64,000 nt of DNA from Mansonella perstans (GCA_037074765.1 JBAMDO010000019.1:124001-188000); one strand, 5' to 3'; positions 12,141-26,669 are shown, counted from the first letter of the stretch. The notes: generated from the sequence alone by a model not told the origin. Numbers and translations are program-made.

Positions 12141-14780
12141 ATTCACGACGTGCTCCTAAAAAACGATATAAACACTCTCTAAAGCAGTATCTTAACTTCA
12201 GTTGTACTGAAGATCTACTGATCTACTCTAGCATCAGATGATCTCTAGCATCCATGGGAGAGATTTGGAGACACACAATTCAGAATGCTTTGTAGAATTA
12301 ACGACGAGGAAAGATGTCGCAGAAAAATCGTGCATCACTTATACCGCCTAAGTAGACTTTGCACTTATCATATACAAGCATATTTGCCTGTTCTGTATTG
12401 CTTTTCTTAATCACAAACGAACCTTCGTCAAACGTGGGAAAACCCAGATGACAATGTCTTCAACATTTTCTTACGAATAGTTTGCACTAAACAAAGTTGA
12501 ATTTAAGTTTCATTGAAGACGATCCATAAATCAAAATGCAATTATACTTCATATTTTCATTTAAGACAAATCATTTCATTTTATTAATTCTGTTTTTTAG
12601 TTTAATAAAATCGAAATATAAATATATTAATACATCAAAATCCAAGAGTGAGTGCGCAATTGCAGCATACCTATTCTTCTTTCTACAGAACAATTACTCT
12701 ATTTATTCTATTTTTTCTGCTTTTATAATCAGCAGTTCCATTTCTATTCACTTGTTTAGCCCAAAAAATCAAGATTCTTAACTTATCACTGACTCAGCAA
12801 TTGTGATTTCAATTCTTGTCACACAAAAAAGTAAGACAAAACAAGAATATTGGAATAGAACATGACATAGGCGTTTCTTACTGCATAAGAACGATAAGAT
12901 ACATTGATGTTCTTCATTTACTTGGTTACAATTCTTCCTGAAAATGTGCAACTGCATTAATGTTTGCAATTAATGAATATGATTGTTCTCTCTTTCGTCC
13001 CATTTTTTGTCGTTTATTATGTAAGCAACAGTCCAACATTAATCAAATTTTTTTTCCTGGAAATCACATTCATTTTAAAACCAATTGTCAGTTTAATCTA
13101 TCTGTCTTTCTCTTGTTTCAAGCAATACTTTTACGCCTTTCTTCCTAGCTTCCCACAAATCATCTTGGCATTTTCGAAACTTTGAAACACTTCGTGATGA
13201 AGAATTTAATTTTAAAATTGTTACAAGAGTATTGCGTAATATCTTTTATTTTTCATAATAAAGCTTTGGGAGAGCTACATTTGAATTATTGATTAGCATA
13301 ACCAAAACTTATGTTATTTACTGTTCGTTCGATTAGATCAAAATATATAGACTTTATTAAGATGCAATGTTAGTTACTGTTGCTCATATAATGTTATTTT
13401 TAATTTGATTGTGCATTCTTTTTTTTTTTTTTTTTGAACTTCTCTTCTTTATATTTTCAAGCAAAACTTATTTACGTAATCGCTTGTAGATGAGACGTTT
13501 GCTTCCTAATCAAGTTCAAGAATGATTTAAAATAAGCACCCACTGCAATGATCATCCCTTTTACTGTCGATGTACTCTTGCTCAAGATTGTTATAGATAT
13601 GAAGTGCTGTGGAAGCGATACTCCGTAATTGTTTATTGATCTGACATAACAATCAGTACTGACAAATAATGAAGACGGAATCGTTCACCTGGATCATCGG
13701 TAATTCATTAGCTTGGTAAAATTCGAAGAGATAAAAGTCGGGGAGCTGAAGATGATGATGAATTCGAAATTGACAGACCGTGATTGATTCCGTTTCTAAT
13801 TATAATGGGTGGTATTCATATTTGCTAGGTTGCGAAAAATTTGTAGCATAAAGTTCTAGAGGATTTACATAGAGGATTTACATTGTAGTGATAGATAATT
13901 GGTAGATGTTGGACAAAGAATTAGATATTGGTAGATGCATAAACAAAAGATACATCATTATAATAGTGCTTTGTTTTTGTCTGTTACCGTAGTCACGGTG
14001 TTTTAGAGATAATAAACAGTGAACGTCAATCGTTTACAACAAACAGAGAACATTACAAAGTAACAACATCAAAAGGTGTTGGAAATAACAATTAATATTA
14101 TTCTTTTCAATATAACTCAAAGTAAAATGTTTTTTTCCGACATCAAGTAGGGAAATTTTTAACTTCGTTGCAGATTAAATATTTTTGATTAAATTACCAA
14201 AATCATTAACTTATGTTGTTCTAAAAGCATAATTGTTTTCCACATAATTTTATTTTTTTCTCAATGGCAATGAAATTCAAAAGTTCCTTTACATGAGAGA
14301 TAGACATCACCACTGCTATAGTTAGCAACTTCATCATTTCGAGGTTACTAAAGTCCTTTGAGATATCTCATATTTGAATCACATTTAAGCTGTCCTTATG
14401 TCAAAAGGTCGAAAGGTTATCTAAAGTAGAACAAATGTCTCATTCCGAATGAAATATTCTGACATAAAACATTTAGGTGATAATCAAATATTATCCCTAA
14501 CTAGAATAAGTTTGCCGTAATTTAACATTTTTATTGTTTCAAAAGAACGATTGATTTGCTCCAATATATTTTGCTAATATTAGGCGAATAATTTATCTCA
14601 GATAAATTTACATATATGTAAATTTCGTTAACGCAGATAACACAGCCAATAATGCAATGTGCTCATAATTATTTGTTAGAAGTGATAGTGTACTAAGAAT
14701 TATTGTCTAAAACAGTTAAAGTTAATGTATTTTATTTGTAGGTGTGTTATTGGTCAGGTTAGTTAAGTTCAACAGAACAA
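12141..14780. other. Gene-poor stretch
   Basis: No supported gene. There is a long T run near 13421-13436 and many short hydrophobic frames created by AT-rich sequence. The end of this stretch holds an acceptor-like TTATTTGTAG at about 14741, which probably begins the 5' untranslated region of the next gene. Confidence 0.5.
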
Positions 14781-16537
14781 ATGGACAGATATGAAGGTGC
14801 GGAATTTCGATTACCGCCACTTGAAGGTTTATGGGAACCAGCCTTTCGAATATCTTTCATTTCTTACTTTCTTTTATTTCAAATTGCTGGTTATTGTATT
14901 CGAACATATGCATGGAAGAACTACAACGGTTTCAAGTTTGTCAATCTTTTATTCGAAGAGTTTAATCTATGAAATCATTTAACGCTATTTTATTCGCAAA
15001 TGAAAAACTTTGAATGATCTTGATTCTTTCGATGTTTACATTACATTCTAATTCAAATAGTGAAAATGACCATTAGCGACTACTCTTAGCTATATTGTAA
15101 ATAGAAAGTCAGCTCATTTATTTTTTATCACATTAGACTTTGAATTATTTGTTAAAATGCGAGAAGAAGTTTGCGTCATAATAAAATAAGTATTTTTGCA
15201 GGCAATATCGATTGCGCAATTTAACGCTATGTGTAATCCATTCAAGCATTAGTGGCCTATGGTCATTCCTATTTTCCATAACCCATCAGAAAGTTATGCT
15301 AGAGGAAACAATACATTGGTATAGACCGTGGGCCGTACAACTTCCAATTCTATCCATAGGTGCCGACAGCTCCTTATGACCATTAATTTGTTCAAGAATT
15401 AAATAGATTGTTGAGTCCATTTACTACAGCTCACATTATTTACTGATAACAATGTCACCGTACTCAATGAAAATTGTAAAGTGGAAATTGATCAAAAATA
15501 ATATGTTACGATTATACTTTTAATTTGTGATGTTAGGCTGCCAAATAATTGAGGATTTAACTTTAAAAAATAAGAAATAAAATAAAATAAAAAACTGCAT
15601 CATTTTTGTTTTTTTCATTTTATTATCGCCATTCTTTAAATTAAAGAATATATATTGCAGCATACTTTATCTGTGATTCGATAGATATGCTAAGGCATGA
15701 AATCTCAAAATGGACGATCGAGTTATTATTTCACCATGCTGCAAGCATAATTGTTTTCGCTTCGGCTATCCTTCCTCGTAAATTCATCCCCTATGCCTAC
15801 TGGGCTCTATTAATGGAAATTAATAGGTGAAAATTATCATATTAAAAATTTTCCGTTCAATATAATAATTAATGAAAGAAACTGAAAAATATTTATTTGA
15901 AATTTGCTAGAAAATTTATTTAATTTATATAAATTAATTTATAATTTATCAAATTAATTTATGAAAAGTTTCAATAAATTTCAGCATCTTTTTACATCTC
16001 CGTTCACTAATGCAAATCACTGGCTATAACGTTTTGAAGCAAAGCCTTTTCCGAGTAATTCAATTTACAAACATTATTACGTAAGCCTATGAAATTATCA
16101 AGCCAAATTGTATTTTCAAATTGCTCAGACTCAAACAAACTTTTATCTCAGAACTTGAACAATTTAATTGAGTTTGAACTTATTATAAATAATTTTCCCA
16201 ATAGTCGCATTTCTGAATGAATCGATTTATGCTGGCTATGGCTATGCTATTAGCTTAAATGACAAGCAAAAATACTTGCAGATTTGTTATATTTCGATTT
16301 TCTGTGCAAATATGGCAGATTAATTGGGCATGGATAAATCGTCGTCGTTTCCATATCTTTTATTCAGGAATTGCATTTATTGGTGGTGCATTTTTCCTAA
16401 TCATTAATTTGATTTTATTTCTGCGAGTTTTGGCATCTGATGGATACTTGGGAGAATTTGGAAGGCAGCATACAGCCATTAACCGGTTCATTTTTTTTTC
16501 TTCTTTTTTAAAAAACATTAATCGAAGTCTATTATAA
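14781..16537 (+). CDS. TLC-domain membrane protein, TLCD1/2-like
   Basis: Exons recognised: first exon from ATG 14781 (RLPPLEGLWEPAFRIS followed by a membrane segment), 15202-15359, 15661-15826, 15985-16080 and 16282 to a stop at 16537. The second exon reads RLRNLTLCVIHSSISGLWSL, the third ICDSIDML..ELLFHHAAS..., then NSIFLHLRSL and a last exon with two membrane segments. These match the TLC (TRAM-LAG1-CLN8) fold of TLCD proteins: the RN..LSxIHSxxSG motif, the ELLFHH motif and MEINSIFLHLR. TLCD1/2 proteins sit in the plasma membrane and influence membrane phospholipid composition. Phases agree from exon 2 to exon 5. The exon 1-2 junction does not match with the obvious donor, so a small exon or another donor is missing. 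The last residues after FGRQHTAINR may instead be spliced. Confidence 0.75.
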
Positions 16538-19500
16538 TTGCCAATGAATTGTAACTTGATCCTATATTTCATTGTCATGAAAACACAATTTATAAATTTT
16601 GTTATGACGGATTGATAATGATGAAGATGAGTGCTCTTTGTTGACAGCGGGATGAAAAAGATCATACTTATTTTGAACTGTAATCCATCAACTTACGAGT
16701 TACAACTATATCATGATTTGTTTGTTTATAATAATCGGATTAAAATCGTTTTTCAATAAGAAATATGTTTTGCAGGGATTCTCAAAAATCAGTTCGCTAT
16801 ATAGAGGATAGAAGAATAGCTGACTGAATCACTTTTCCATTGCTTGCTTCACTTCCGTTCCACTATATTGGTTCTTCCCAGCAAATCTTCAATTTCAATT
16901 TTAATTAAGAAAAAAGTCATATATTTGACAATAAGCCTATTTATTTTGTTGTCATAGTCAGTTTCTTCATGTGTTCAAATTCAAACGATTTTTGGAATTG
17001 CATTTTGAAACCTCAGTTTCAATAATGGCGATAAAATTTGCTTTAGAGGAAAGAAATATCTTTACATGACAGCGAAGTTATGGAAAGAAGTAACGGGTGT
17101 GATATGGGATAAAGAAGTTAAGGAGAAGAGGATGAAGATGATTCATTCAGAACAATCAATTTAAAGTTAGCATTCTCTCGGATGCAGAAGAAAGAATTAT
17201 TGCTTTCTTTTTTTCGGCGATTTTTTCAGATAGAAAGCTTTAAATTCAAAAAAAAAAATTCAGTGTAGCAAAGGAAATCTGACATTGAAAGATGTATTAA
17301 GTGCGGAAAAATTCAAATGTTTGTTAGGAGATAAAATGAGAGATATTCGTGTATTTTGTGAAAATTTTCTGCTGACAATTTCAATAAATCCAAAACTCAG
17401 ATCGATTGGATCAATATTAAGCACTATCAGTTGCAAAACTTGGCAGTGTCGCAAGTCACTCAGATAACATTGGTGCTGCTGTCTAATCTTGTTAATTACA
17501 CATCCAACAGTTCTGCAAGAAATGCGATACATTGGTAAAGTCGAGTAATTATTCAATTAAATTTATTTATTTCTCAATGGTCAAGCTTAAAAATTTGTTG
17601 CAAAGAACTTGCCAAGTTAAAAATTTTGATCTGCAAAAAAGTATTTTTCTTTTTAAAGAACAAATCTTTTTTTTCAATTTAGATTTACAAGGTGTGGAAA
17701 TTTCACTTAATAATTTGAATACTGGTGAAAACTGTGAACTGTAACTGCAATTATAATTTATTAAAATTCTAATTTATTAAAATATAAGCATTGCGCGATA
17801 TCGCAAACTTATCACTCTGTTTCAGCTATTTATAATATGCAGTCTCAAAATATCATATGTTTATTGAAGTGCTGTTAGCTTTTTCACGAAAAGTTTGATA
17901 GAAAATTTATTGTCAACAAATTAATTTAAATCTATGATTTGTCTTTTTTTATCGAAATATTTGATATGCTAATACTGTCAACTTTCAGCGTTTATATTCC
18001 CTCAAAAGCAAAGCAATAGTGTTTATAGCCTAAAGTGAATGAATAAGTGTATTTCCAACAGTGTTGAAAACTTTTGAAACTGTAGAGAATTTATTGCTCA
18101 ATAAAATCTTGATATGAACTACATATTTATGATATAATATTACGTAGCATCATGTCAGCAACTTAGAAAAGCACCAGAAAAGATGAGCAGTCAAAAAAGA
18201 AACAAGTGATTACAAGTATATGAAATGGCAAGTAAAATAAATTTGAAGTAACGTTTAAAAAAATGTTATTAAACGAAAAAAAAAACAGCAACAAGCCACT
18301 GATTCTTAATGTTTGTTTATTACTGCCATGCATTTTCCAACGGACAGGTCCGCATCGTGACAGTGGCGATTACTCGCTAACTCAATATCAGATTTACATT
18401 TTTATTTCCTGTCTTCAAAAGTTTATTTTTTTCAAAAATTTGTTTTTTCTAATTTCAGTTTTTTAGTTCTAAATTAGAAAAAGTATGCTTGAATGATTTA
18501 TCATTTAGTAGCAACTTGTCAACTAAAAAATGCAACAAGTCAGCAAATTTTGCAAGCCAAAAGACCAACATTGTTAAATAATTTCAAGACAACATAATCT
18601 AGCAGTCGGATTGGTGGAATGGTTTAAGGCTTAAAACAAAAAGGATTGTTATTCAGAAAGACATGTGAATTAAATTCGAAATTTTGCGCAATACAGGAAA
18701 ATGTACTGCACTGGATCTTAGATAACCGCTTTGAAAAGATGTCGTTCTCCGGACATATTAAGTGTTCAGTCGATTAAAATCGATAAATAAGTACAAACTG
18801 AGCTATATCACTCCGTTTGAAATTATTTAATTATTTCAGGAATTGAGCTTATTTGATGATCGTGATATATCATCTCACTGCCGCTTAAGTCGAAGAAGTT
18901 TCAATCATCAAAACTAAAATTGATATAAGCTTAGAAATAGCACTTGGAAACATGAATGGAACTTTTGACCTAAAGAATTTTATTCGGAATACTACCATAT
19001 AAATACTGTTATATAAAGCACAAGAGAAAGAACGATACGTTCTGAATCTGATCAATGGATTTCGACTTGTACACATCATCATTTCGATCGAAGTTGTGTA
19101 AAAGAATTTCTGCATTAATATTCTTTTCCTATTCTCACTTAAACCTTAAAAAGATGAAAAGTCCTTTTAAAAAGATGAAAAGTCCTTTTTCCCTTTTTTT
19201 TTTTCATTACGAGAATAAGATAAAATAGTCACGATTGCGCAAGATATATAGGAAAAGATGGATACAGTGTGCTACTACAGGAAAACTGCAGATCGCAACT
19301 TACAATAAGTCTGTGCAAGACCATTTATTTTCACCGATTTGGTTTTTTCTTCAAGTAAATTCAGAAGATGCAGTCTGCTGAATATGCCATGTTTATGTAA
19401 TCCATATCTTGAATGTCATTAGCAGTGTCGATCTGATCGCGATTGTGATCTAATCAAATCTAATCCAGTCTAATTTTACCTAATTTAACATTATAATTGT

Positions 19501-20990
19501 AAATATAAGTATGCAGTAATAGACGCAATTTTTCTAACCGCACAGCTACTATTGTCTACATTTCCTTCATTGTATTAAATATGTAACTGTAAATGTAGAA
19601 TTTCAAATCACATATAATTTATGTGTCAAATGTAAACGGAATGTCTCTAGAATTTCGAAAACAAATATCTGTAAAACAATTTATCAAATCCTGTTCACGT
19701 AAGCTGTTGAAAATTTTTGTTCTCATAAGAATTCGTAAGACTGAAATTTTCATTTCTGATATTTTTACGACGACGACGATATAATTGGACTGAACTACTA
19801 ATGCTTCCATTCTAAAACTGCGGGCGCTTTTAGTTATCTTGCGATGATTTACCGGTTTATCATAATAAATCGATTTGTGTGAAACATGCAAGCATAATAG
19901 AAAATAATATAGCAACTGCTTTAGAAGTAAATTATAAGCCTAATAATTCAATGTTCAGATTCAGCAAATTTTAGCAACACTAAAGCATTCTGTTATGTGC
20001 AGAAATTTAATACAAGTCTCATGCATTGAAAAAGAAGCGCTCAACTTTATTGAAGAATTTTAATTAAAATTAAATTTTATGATTGCCATCGCTGCATATA
20101 TTAATCAGCTGCAGCAAACAAACGTGTGTCCATCTTTTTGTAATTCTATGGTTATTTCCAGTCTCAGATACTACAAAGTTGAATTTGAGAAATCTTTTAT
20201 TATTTTATTTTTATGAGTCGTACCATTTCACTGAGCACTATTTTTTGAGTCTCTTCTTTGATTCTCTATTTGACTGTGATACTTTCATTAGATTTTTCAA
20301 CGATCTCTGTGCATGTAATTTTTTTAAAAGCATAAGGATGGCACACTGGAAAAGAGCTTAGTCAACTGCTCGTAGCAGTTAATAAGGCGAGTTACAAGAA
20401 ATGCGAAATTAGTTCTTAAAGTTACCGTGAGTGTAGGATCAAAGCAGTATAGTTCAAAAACTCCGCCTCAAGATTTCTGGAGCCCGGAGTTTTTAACAAT
20501 TAGGATTGGCCTTCCATTTATTTCTCTGATTTTTAAATCTTAAACTTCAAAAAAGGATTTGTATTTCAAGTCATTTCTAGTCCACTGAAATATTTTTATA
20601 CTAATGAAGGAAATAAAAGAACATCCATTATGCATTCGATTCAGTGCAGGAAACATACATGAAATAATCCCTAATAAACTCTCTATGTTAATTAATTAGT
20701 ATAGGTAAGTTTGTTAATCAAACTTCTCTAATGACCACTGGTGAGGTTCAAAATTTTTGCAATGCCCTTACGTTCTTGTATTAATATTTACATCTGATTT
20801 ACCCGTTTCGGTTATTATTTACAGATTGTGACCTGCTTAAACTGGAATGTATAAATCTGAGATACCACGTAATACCACAGCAACATCATCCGTAATAGTG
20901 ATTCAAGAGAGGGTAATTTCTTTTCTAATAACTATTTCGCTGGCTTGAATATCACTGTATGGTGTCACTTTTAAGCTATCATTATATCCT
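16538..20990. other. No supported gene
   Basis: This stretch holds only short frames. One at 17285-17467 (plus) and its overlapping minus-strand shadow have mixed composition but no recognisable motif. It might contain the missing 5' exons of the following Spred-like gene, but I could not identify an EVH1 domain here by eye. Confidence 0.4.
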
Positions 20991-21202
20991 TTTCAGGACT
21001 CTCAAAAAAAGCTAATTCTTCTGATGCGAACTAAGCCTGTGAACAAGTTGCAGACTGATAAAAAAACGGTCGTCTGTAGTCGATACATTTCACATACATC
21101 AGGTTTTTTCTAATACCCTCAACAATAGTATTTGTTAAATAGAATTTCTAAATCTCTGATTACATCGATTTCCAATGCTTGGTTTCATTTATTTTTCCCC
21201 AG

Positions 21203-22125
21203 TGCGATTTTGTAGATCGAATTTTATACTCAACAGATGGAGTCGAAAAAAGACATTTTTTGAAAGAAATGAATAATTTCTCTGTTTATGAAAACAATGA
21301 ACATATAGTACTGCCAAAGAGAAAGCAAAAATCAAAATTACCATTGCGATGCTTTTATTGTGGTGAATGGTTCGACATAAATAAAAACACTTCTGGTTCC
21401 TGCAAGTAATATATTTCTTTGAATTCTAACATATTCGTTAATGTCCAATATGCCATTGAACGACAGATGAGAAAGTTTTCGATTATAATTTGTTCAAGAT
21501 GTTCATCCGGAAATGATATATCTTGTATTTGCAGAGAAGCTCCCGATCCCGTTGAGCGTATCATTCGTTTTCTGACATGCTATCCAATAGCGGAGGCTGC
21601 TATATATCATTGTTGTAGAAGTGACGACGGTATGCCTGCCAACATTAGTCGCTTTGGACAGGGCTACGTCAGTTTTTGAAGAAAGGAAATGATTTTAATT
21701 TTCAAATGAAATTAAATATGAGTTGATGTAAAACTTCTAAAAGAACTTTAGCTTCGGAAATTTCTTAAAATTATTTTCAAATGTGAAAAAATTATGTTGG
21801 AGGAACTTTTCAATTTATATATTTGTCAGTAAACATTATTCATTTCAGTGATTATTGTAGTAATCCCCTGACCCCTGACTGGACAACATCAAAACAAGAT
21901 TGTTCCATATTAATTTCAACACTATTGCAGAATGTCTTTTCGTTTGGACCAGGAAAGATTTCGCCATTAAAACGTGTGAAGCGATGGCTATTCCTGACGC
22001 TTATGTCACTGATAGCACCATGTCTATGTTGTTATTTCCCAGCTCATATGATAAACAAATGTTTCGGCGGTGGAAAACGAGGGCGTCATAAGTCATATCA
22101 TTCCTCAGCTACTTTCAAAAATTAA
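21203..22125 (+). CDS. Spred-type Sprouty-domain protein (3' part)
   Basis: Three phase-consistent exons encode the C-terminal SPR domain: 21203-21405, 21535-21629 and 21830-22125. The sequence shows the Spred signature RCFYCGEWFD..N..GSC, then EAPDPVER, AEAAIYHCC, RVKRWLFL and SLIAPCLCCYFP with a basic Cys/Gly tail. Spred proteins are membrane-associated inhibitors of Ras-ERK signalling; the SPR domain targets membranes. An upstream exon is likely at about 20997-21102 (after CTTTTCAG), but its donor does not fit. The EVH1 and KIT-binding domains were not found, so the 5' end is missing. Two cysteines usual in the family are isoleucine here (RIIRFLTCYPIAEA where RCI..SC..CAES is usual). The last exon also has extra residues before the RVKRW block. 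Confidence 0.8.
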
Positions 22126-25100
22126 CAGTCCCATGATTTTAATTTCCATATAAAATTAAACATGAGGATTATCAGAATATCTACAGAACAGAAAGTGTCA
22201 TTAACAAATGCTGTAAAGTGTAAAGTGATCGTTGAAGCAGAAGTAAAGTGTGATACTGCAAAATTTTACTAATAATATCTTGAACTAAAAAACCTTGAAA
22301 TATTTATTTTTAATTGTCTTAAGTGTTGAGTAATTTATAAAGTGGTGTAATCAATGCTTTATCAGAATGATAATGTTGATATTTAACTGCGGTTAAGTGG
22401 ACAGGTAGTGGGAATCAACAAAAGACAAGAGTATAAAGCATAGCAATAATGAGCAACACTGAAAACATTTTAAAACCGGCAGCACGGTTTGGAACGCTGC
22501 CCTAAAGGTTATTTCATTAGCATTAGCATTTTCTATATCAGTATTTCGTGGATCTGATCATTATTGCCTTGCAATAGAGTTTAAAATAAAATTTTGTTTA
22601 ATGCAAAAGTAGGCTTTGCATAAAGTGCGACAACGACAGCTTTTTTTGAAATGGAGTTTATATACACAGTCGGGAGCTATATGTGAAATATTATAAGTGT
22701 TTTAGCTGAAAATTCGAAAAAAATTTAAATCTCTTTAATATAAACTGGTCAAATAATGAATCAGTTCTTAATCAATCAGTTCAAATCAGTTTTTTTTTTT
22801 TTTTTTTAAACGAGATTATACCTTAATGAGAAAGTTCATCCTTATTACATTGATGCTCCCGTCCTTCACAGCCATAATAAGGAAAGAGAAGGCCCGAGAT
22901 AAATGAATCATTGCTACGCTTCTGACATTACTATGATTTAGTGACAAATGATTGGATGCCAATTGTGGGGAAGCGGAATGAAAAATCAACTGCAAAGAAT
23001 CGGAAATGGAATTAAAATGCAGAAAATATACATATACACGCTAGCAGATATACGCATACATATACACATGCACACAATTATTAACTCAAATTTCGAGCTA
23101 TGCTAATACTTTCGTTGGTTTTTAACTGCAAAAATTATAAAATTTATTTCAGATGGTGATATGCATGGTGACAATGATGTAGATTTATCCCTAATATAGT
23201 TCAGATCTTTATTTGCAGCAACGAGTTCAAACAATGACTGACTTTCTTCCTTTATGAAGTGATTACTTTCACTATTTCGTCTACACTAAAATACCTTATG
23301 CAGGGTTATTAGTTCGGGAATGAAAATGAAATAGCAAGATTTCAAAATGAGTTTAAAATATTTTGTGATTGCATAAAATAATGATACGCTTAGTAAGAGC
23401 AATGATGTACAGTACAAAGCAATGCCGTTATTAAGGAAACAGTATAAAATGGAATATCTAGCTGAAATTTTACTGAAAATAATGAAATTTTACAGTGCCT
23501 TATTTTCTATCTCTTTAAAGCAAAACGTCTTCAATGCTCATATTTTGAAACGATTACATTGCTTTACTCTTTGCATTTATTAAAAACAACTGAGGGCTCA
23601 ATTTGTGGCCATTTTCTTGGCCCAAAAGAAAAGAGTAGACTGATAAAAACACATTGATTCAAATATATATTATTTCCATTAAGAATCTATGCATATAGAT
23701 ATTTATACTGCGAAATGCAAACTGAGAGTAATAGCATTGAGTATTACTTGGTCATTTGAAATCTTTTTTATAATTTCATCAATCATTAGTACAGCTAATG
23801 AAGAAAATAGAAAGAACACCTCAACTCCATTAGTGCTACATATTGTTTGTTTATTTAACTGGCTTCTGACATAATCCAATTTTGGAAACTTTATTACATG
23901 AAGTTTTGCATTTATTAACTGGCCTAACCGATTCAACCAACTTTTTAGTTGGCAAAAAAGCAAGTAAAAGAGCCGAAATAAAACTCTTCAGAATCTCGAA
24001 GTTCTAATTAAGGTGAGAAGCTCCGATAATAAATGCAAAGATCAAAAAAAAATAAGGAGTCAGGTGGAACAAAGCATCTATAAAGTTAAAAACATCATTG
24101 TTGTCATTAAAGTGGCAATACAATAAAGTGCTAAAATGATAAGAGTGATGGTTACGCTCTCTTCTCATTCAATTAGCAAGAATTTGAGAGAAGAGAAGGG
24201 TCAAAAAAAATGTTTTGAAATTTCGTAAATCGATGCTTCATTAGCAAACACATTTTTTAAAGCAGGGATAGAATTCCTTGCTTAAAAGGGGTCGAAATAA
24301 TTCACTTATCCCTTTCATTTATCCCTTTCCAAAAGTCTCGAGGCTAAAAATTCACAAACTTTTTTGCTTGCGTTTTTTGAAAATCGATACAAAACAATGA
24401 AAAAAAGAAAGAAGAAAGAGTTTATGAAATATTTTAATTGGGGCATGTTTGACTAAAATTTTATGTTCATTTTAAAAAAGAAAGCAATTTTACAAAACAT
24501 TTTTAACAAAGCAACTTCTTCTCATATCTGATTATATTATATAACTCCAGATATCATTGTAATTGGTAAGCTTCATTTAAAATAGCATTTGCTGTTCAAA
24601 TTGTTAACATTTAGTAACATATGTAAAATATTCAATGGAAATAGAATGATGTCCGTAATTAAAAATTTATTGCATCAAAAACTAAACGTGCAATATATCT
24701 TTACTTTTTTCATCTATTCAAAACATTATATTGTCACTAACTACATTGAAATTTGTTTGAAAATTTCCAACAGATCCTAAAAACATATCAAGTGAAATAT
24801 TTTATGTATGTCAGTACAGTTGAACTGTTTACTGTCGAAATTATTCTGAATAATATTAAATGGACAAGAAGTGAAAGATTATTGGAGTAAACATTTCTAA
24901 CTTTTATTCATTAATTAATTTGTGAATTAAAAAAAAAAAAAAATGACCAGTACGATAAAGGTAAATAGCCTTACATTTCACTGTTATCTTTTATTATTAC
25001 TAACATTTAACTTCACTTTAAGCAATGCAATATTTGCTAAATATCAGCGAATAGTTTTTTGCAATTGATCATGAGGATGTTGAGAGAGACGATGATCTTT

Positions 25101-26273
25101 TGTAATTTAGTATTTAATTAAAATGAAAATTAATCTTTTAGTACTAGACATTATCAAAATCTATGCTATTTTCTCGTAGTATGTGCTGTAGCAATTTTAT
25201 GCCTTTTCTTCAAAACACTAAATTTCAATTAATTCAAATGATACTATAATTAACCATAGCAATTGAACTGCTATTTTCATAGCGACACTATTTGTTAATA
25301 GAAACTCTGTAATTTCTATAATGAAGGAGATTGAAAAGTCGAAAGAAGTGGAAGTGGAAGTTGAAAGTTGGAAGTGGGAGTTTGGAAGTTGAAATTTGTC
25401 TTAACATAGGTTAAAGGTCATTTCTTGTTGGTTGTTACTTAGATTATCAGTAATTCGTTGTTGTATTCTAACTATTTTCACTCATTATTTGCTTTTCTCA
25501 ATAAAGCTTTGAAAAGAAAGAGAGAAAAGTTGAGACAGTTAAGATAGGAGTGTAAAGTCAATCATCCATTTATCTTCTTTCGTTTTACTAATAGATATTC
25601 AGAATCTCTCAAAACTATTCGATCATATTCATCCTTTTTTTTTTCTTTCATTCCAAATTACTTTCCTACTCGAAAGAGCTAATTTTAATTTTATAATAAC
25701 TAATACAATCAATTATAACTAAAGAATAAATATATTGGTGAATTAAAAGAAGTTAATATAGTAATTACGACTTAGCATCATACTCGTGCAGCTTTTACAG
25801 AAGTTGAAAGTTTATCCTCAGTAGCTTAAGCATTTCCGATTCGAATGAGTAATGAAAGAAATGTCGTAAAATTAAAGGAATTTGTTATGCCTGTTGATTG
25901 ATTGCTTTATATTTCCAATAATAATTTAAAGTAGACTGGAAGTTTTTAGTGACGAAAAAAAAAACTAATAAAAAATTACGGTATTTTTAATGCTGTTATA
26001 ATGATATATATATATTTATTTATTTATTTACTTATTTATTTGTTAATATACATTTATTTATATATAAATTGTTGATCTGTTATTCTCATCTATTAGCGGC
26101 AAAAGGATCATTTTTTAATGTCACCTACAGAAATTATGATATAAACAGAAAGGCGAAATATTATATGTATTGTTTTGCTTATATCATTTATAATATATGC
26201 CATTTCTTCTAAGTAAGATTGTAATTTCAACAGAATTTTAAAACTCAAACAATTTTTTTTTATAGGAGAAATC
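22126..26273. other. Gene-poor stretch with simple repeats
   Basis: No gene is supported. Simple sequence includes a 20-base T run at about 22790-22808, alternating purine-pyrimidine CATATA/CACA tracts near 23030-23080, a GGAAGT-rich purine patch at 25336-25390 and a TA/TTTA microsatellite at about 26002-26060. Confidence 0.5.
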
Positions 26274-26669
26274 ATGAATACGAGGAAATCGTTTTTGGCG
26301 AGAAAATGGAAACGTTATTCATTTTATGGTCTTATTGGTTTTGCAGGTAAAAATTTTATTTTCTACACCAATTTTTTTTTTGTTTATCAACACATTCATT
26401 CGTTGGAATCTAATTGTGAGAAATGAAACTTACTTTCGTCCGTTATTATTGCTACCATGCTGTTTTGACTTTTTTGAAGAAATTCTACCAAGTAAATATT
26501 ATATGTTTTAGTTTGGCATTATTTCTACTACACAATCGAGTTCAATGAAAATGTCAGGAAGCCGGAAGAGCGACGAGATATGGCATATATTCACTGGTTA
26601 AAGAAGCAATTCCCGGCATTGAGACAATATGGTATTCCGTATAAGGAAAGCTTAGTGGACAGAAAATAA
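26274..26669 (+). CDS. Small single-pass membrane protein, 73 residues
   Basis: Two exons, 26274-26346 and 26512-26669, join in phase 1 to give 73 residues. A T-rich acceptor (TTTTTTTATAG) ends 8 bases before the ATG, a classic spliced-leader acceptor position. The protein has a basic N-terminus (MNTRKSFLARKWKRYS), one hydrophobic segment around residues 18-33 (FYGLIGFAVWHYFYY) and a charged C-terminus (ENVRKPEERRDMAYIHWLKK..). This layout is typical of small mitochondrial inner-membrane or ER proteins. I do not recognise the family, so no function is assigned. The clean intron, matching phase and sensible composition make the gene itself likely. Confidence 0.65.

Noticed and set aside
17260..17556. 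Overlapping frames on both strands with mixed composition
   Set aside because: No motif, no acceptor or donor consistent with the neighbouring TLCD or Spred genes, and equal openness on both strands.
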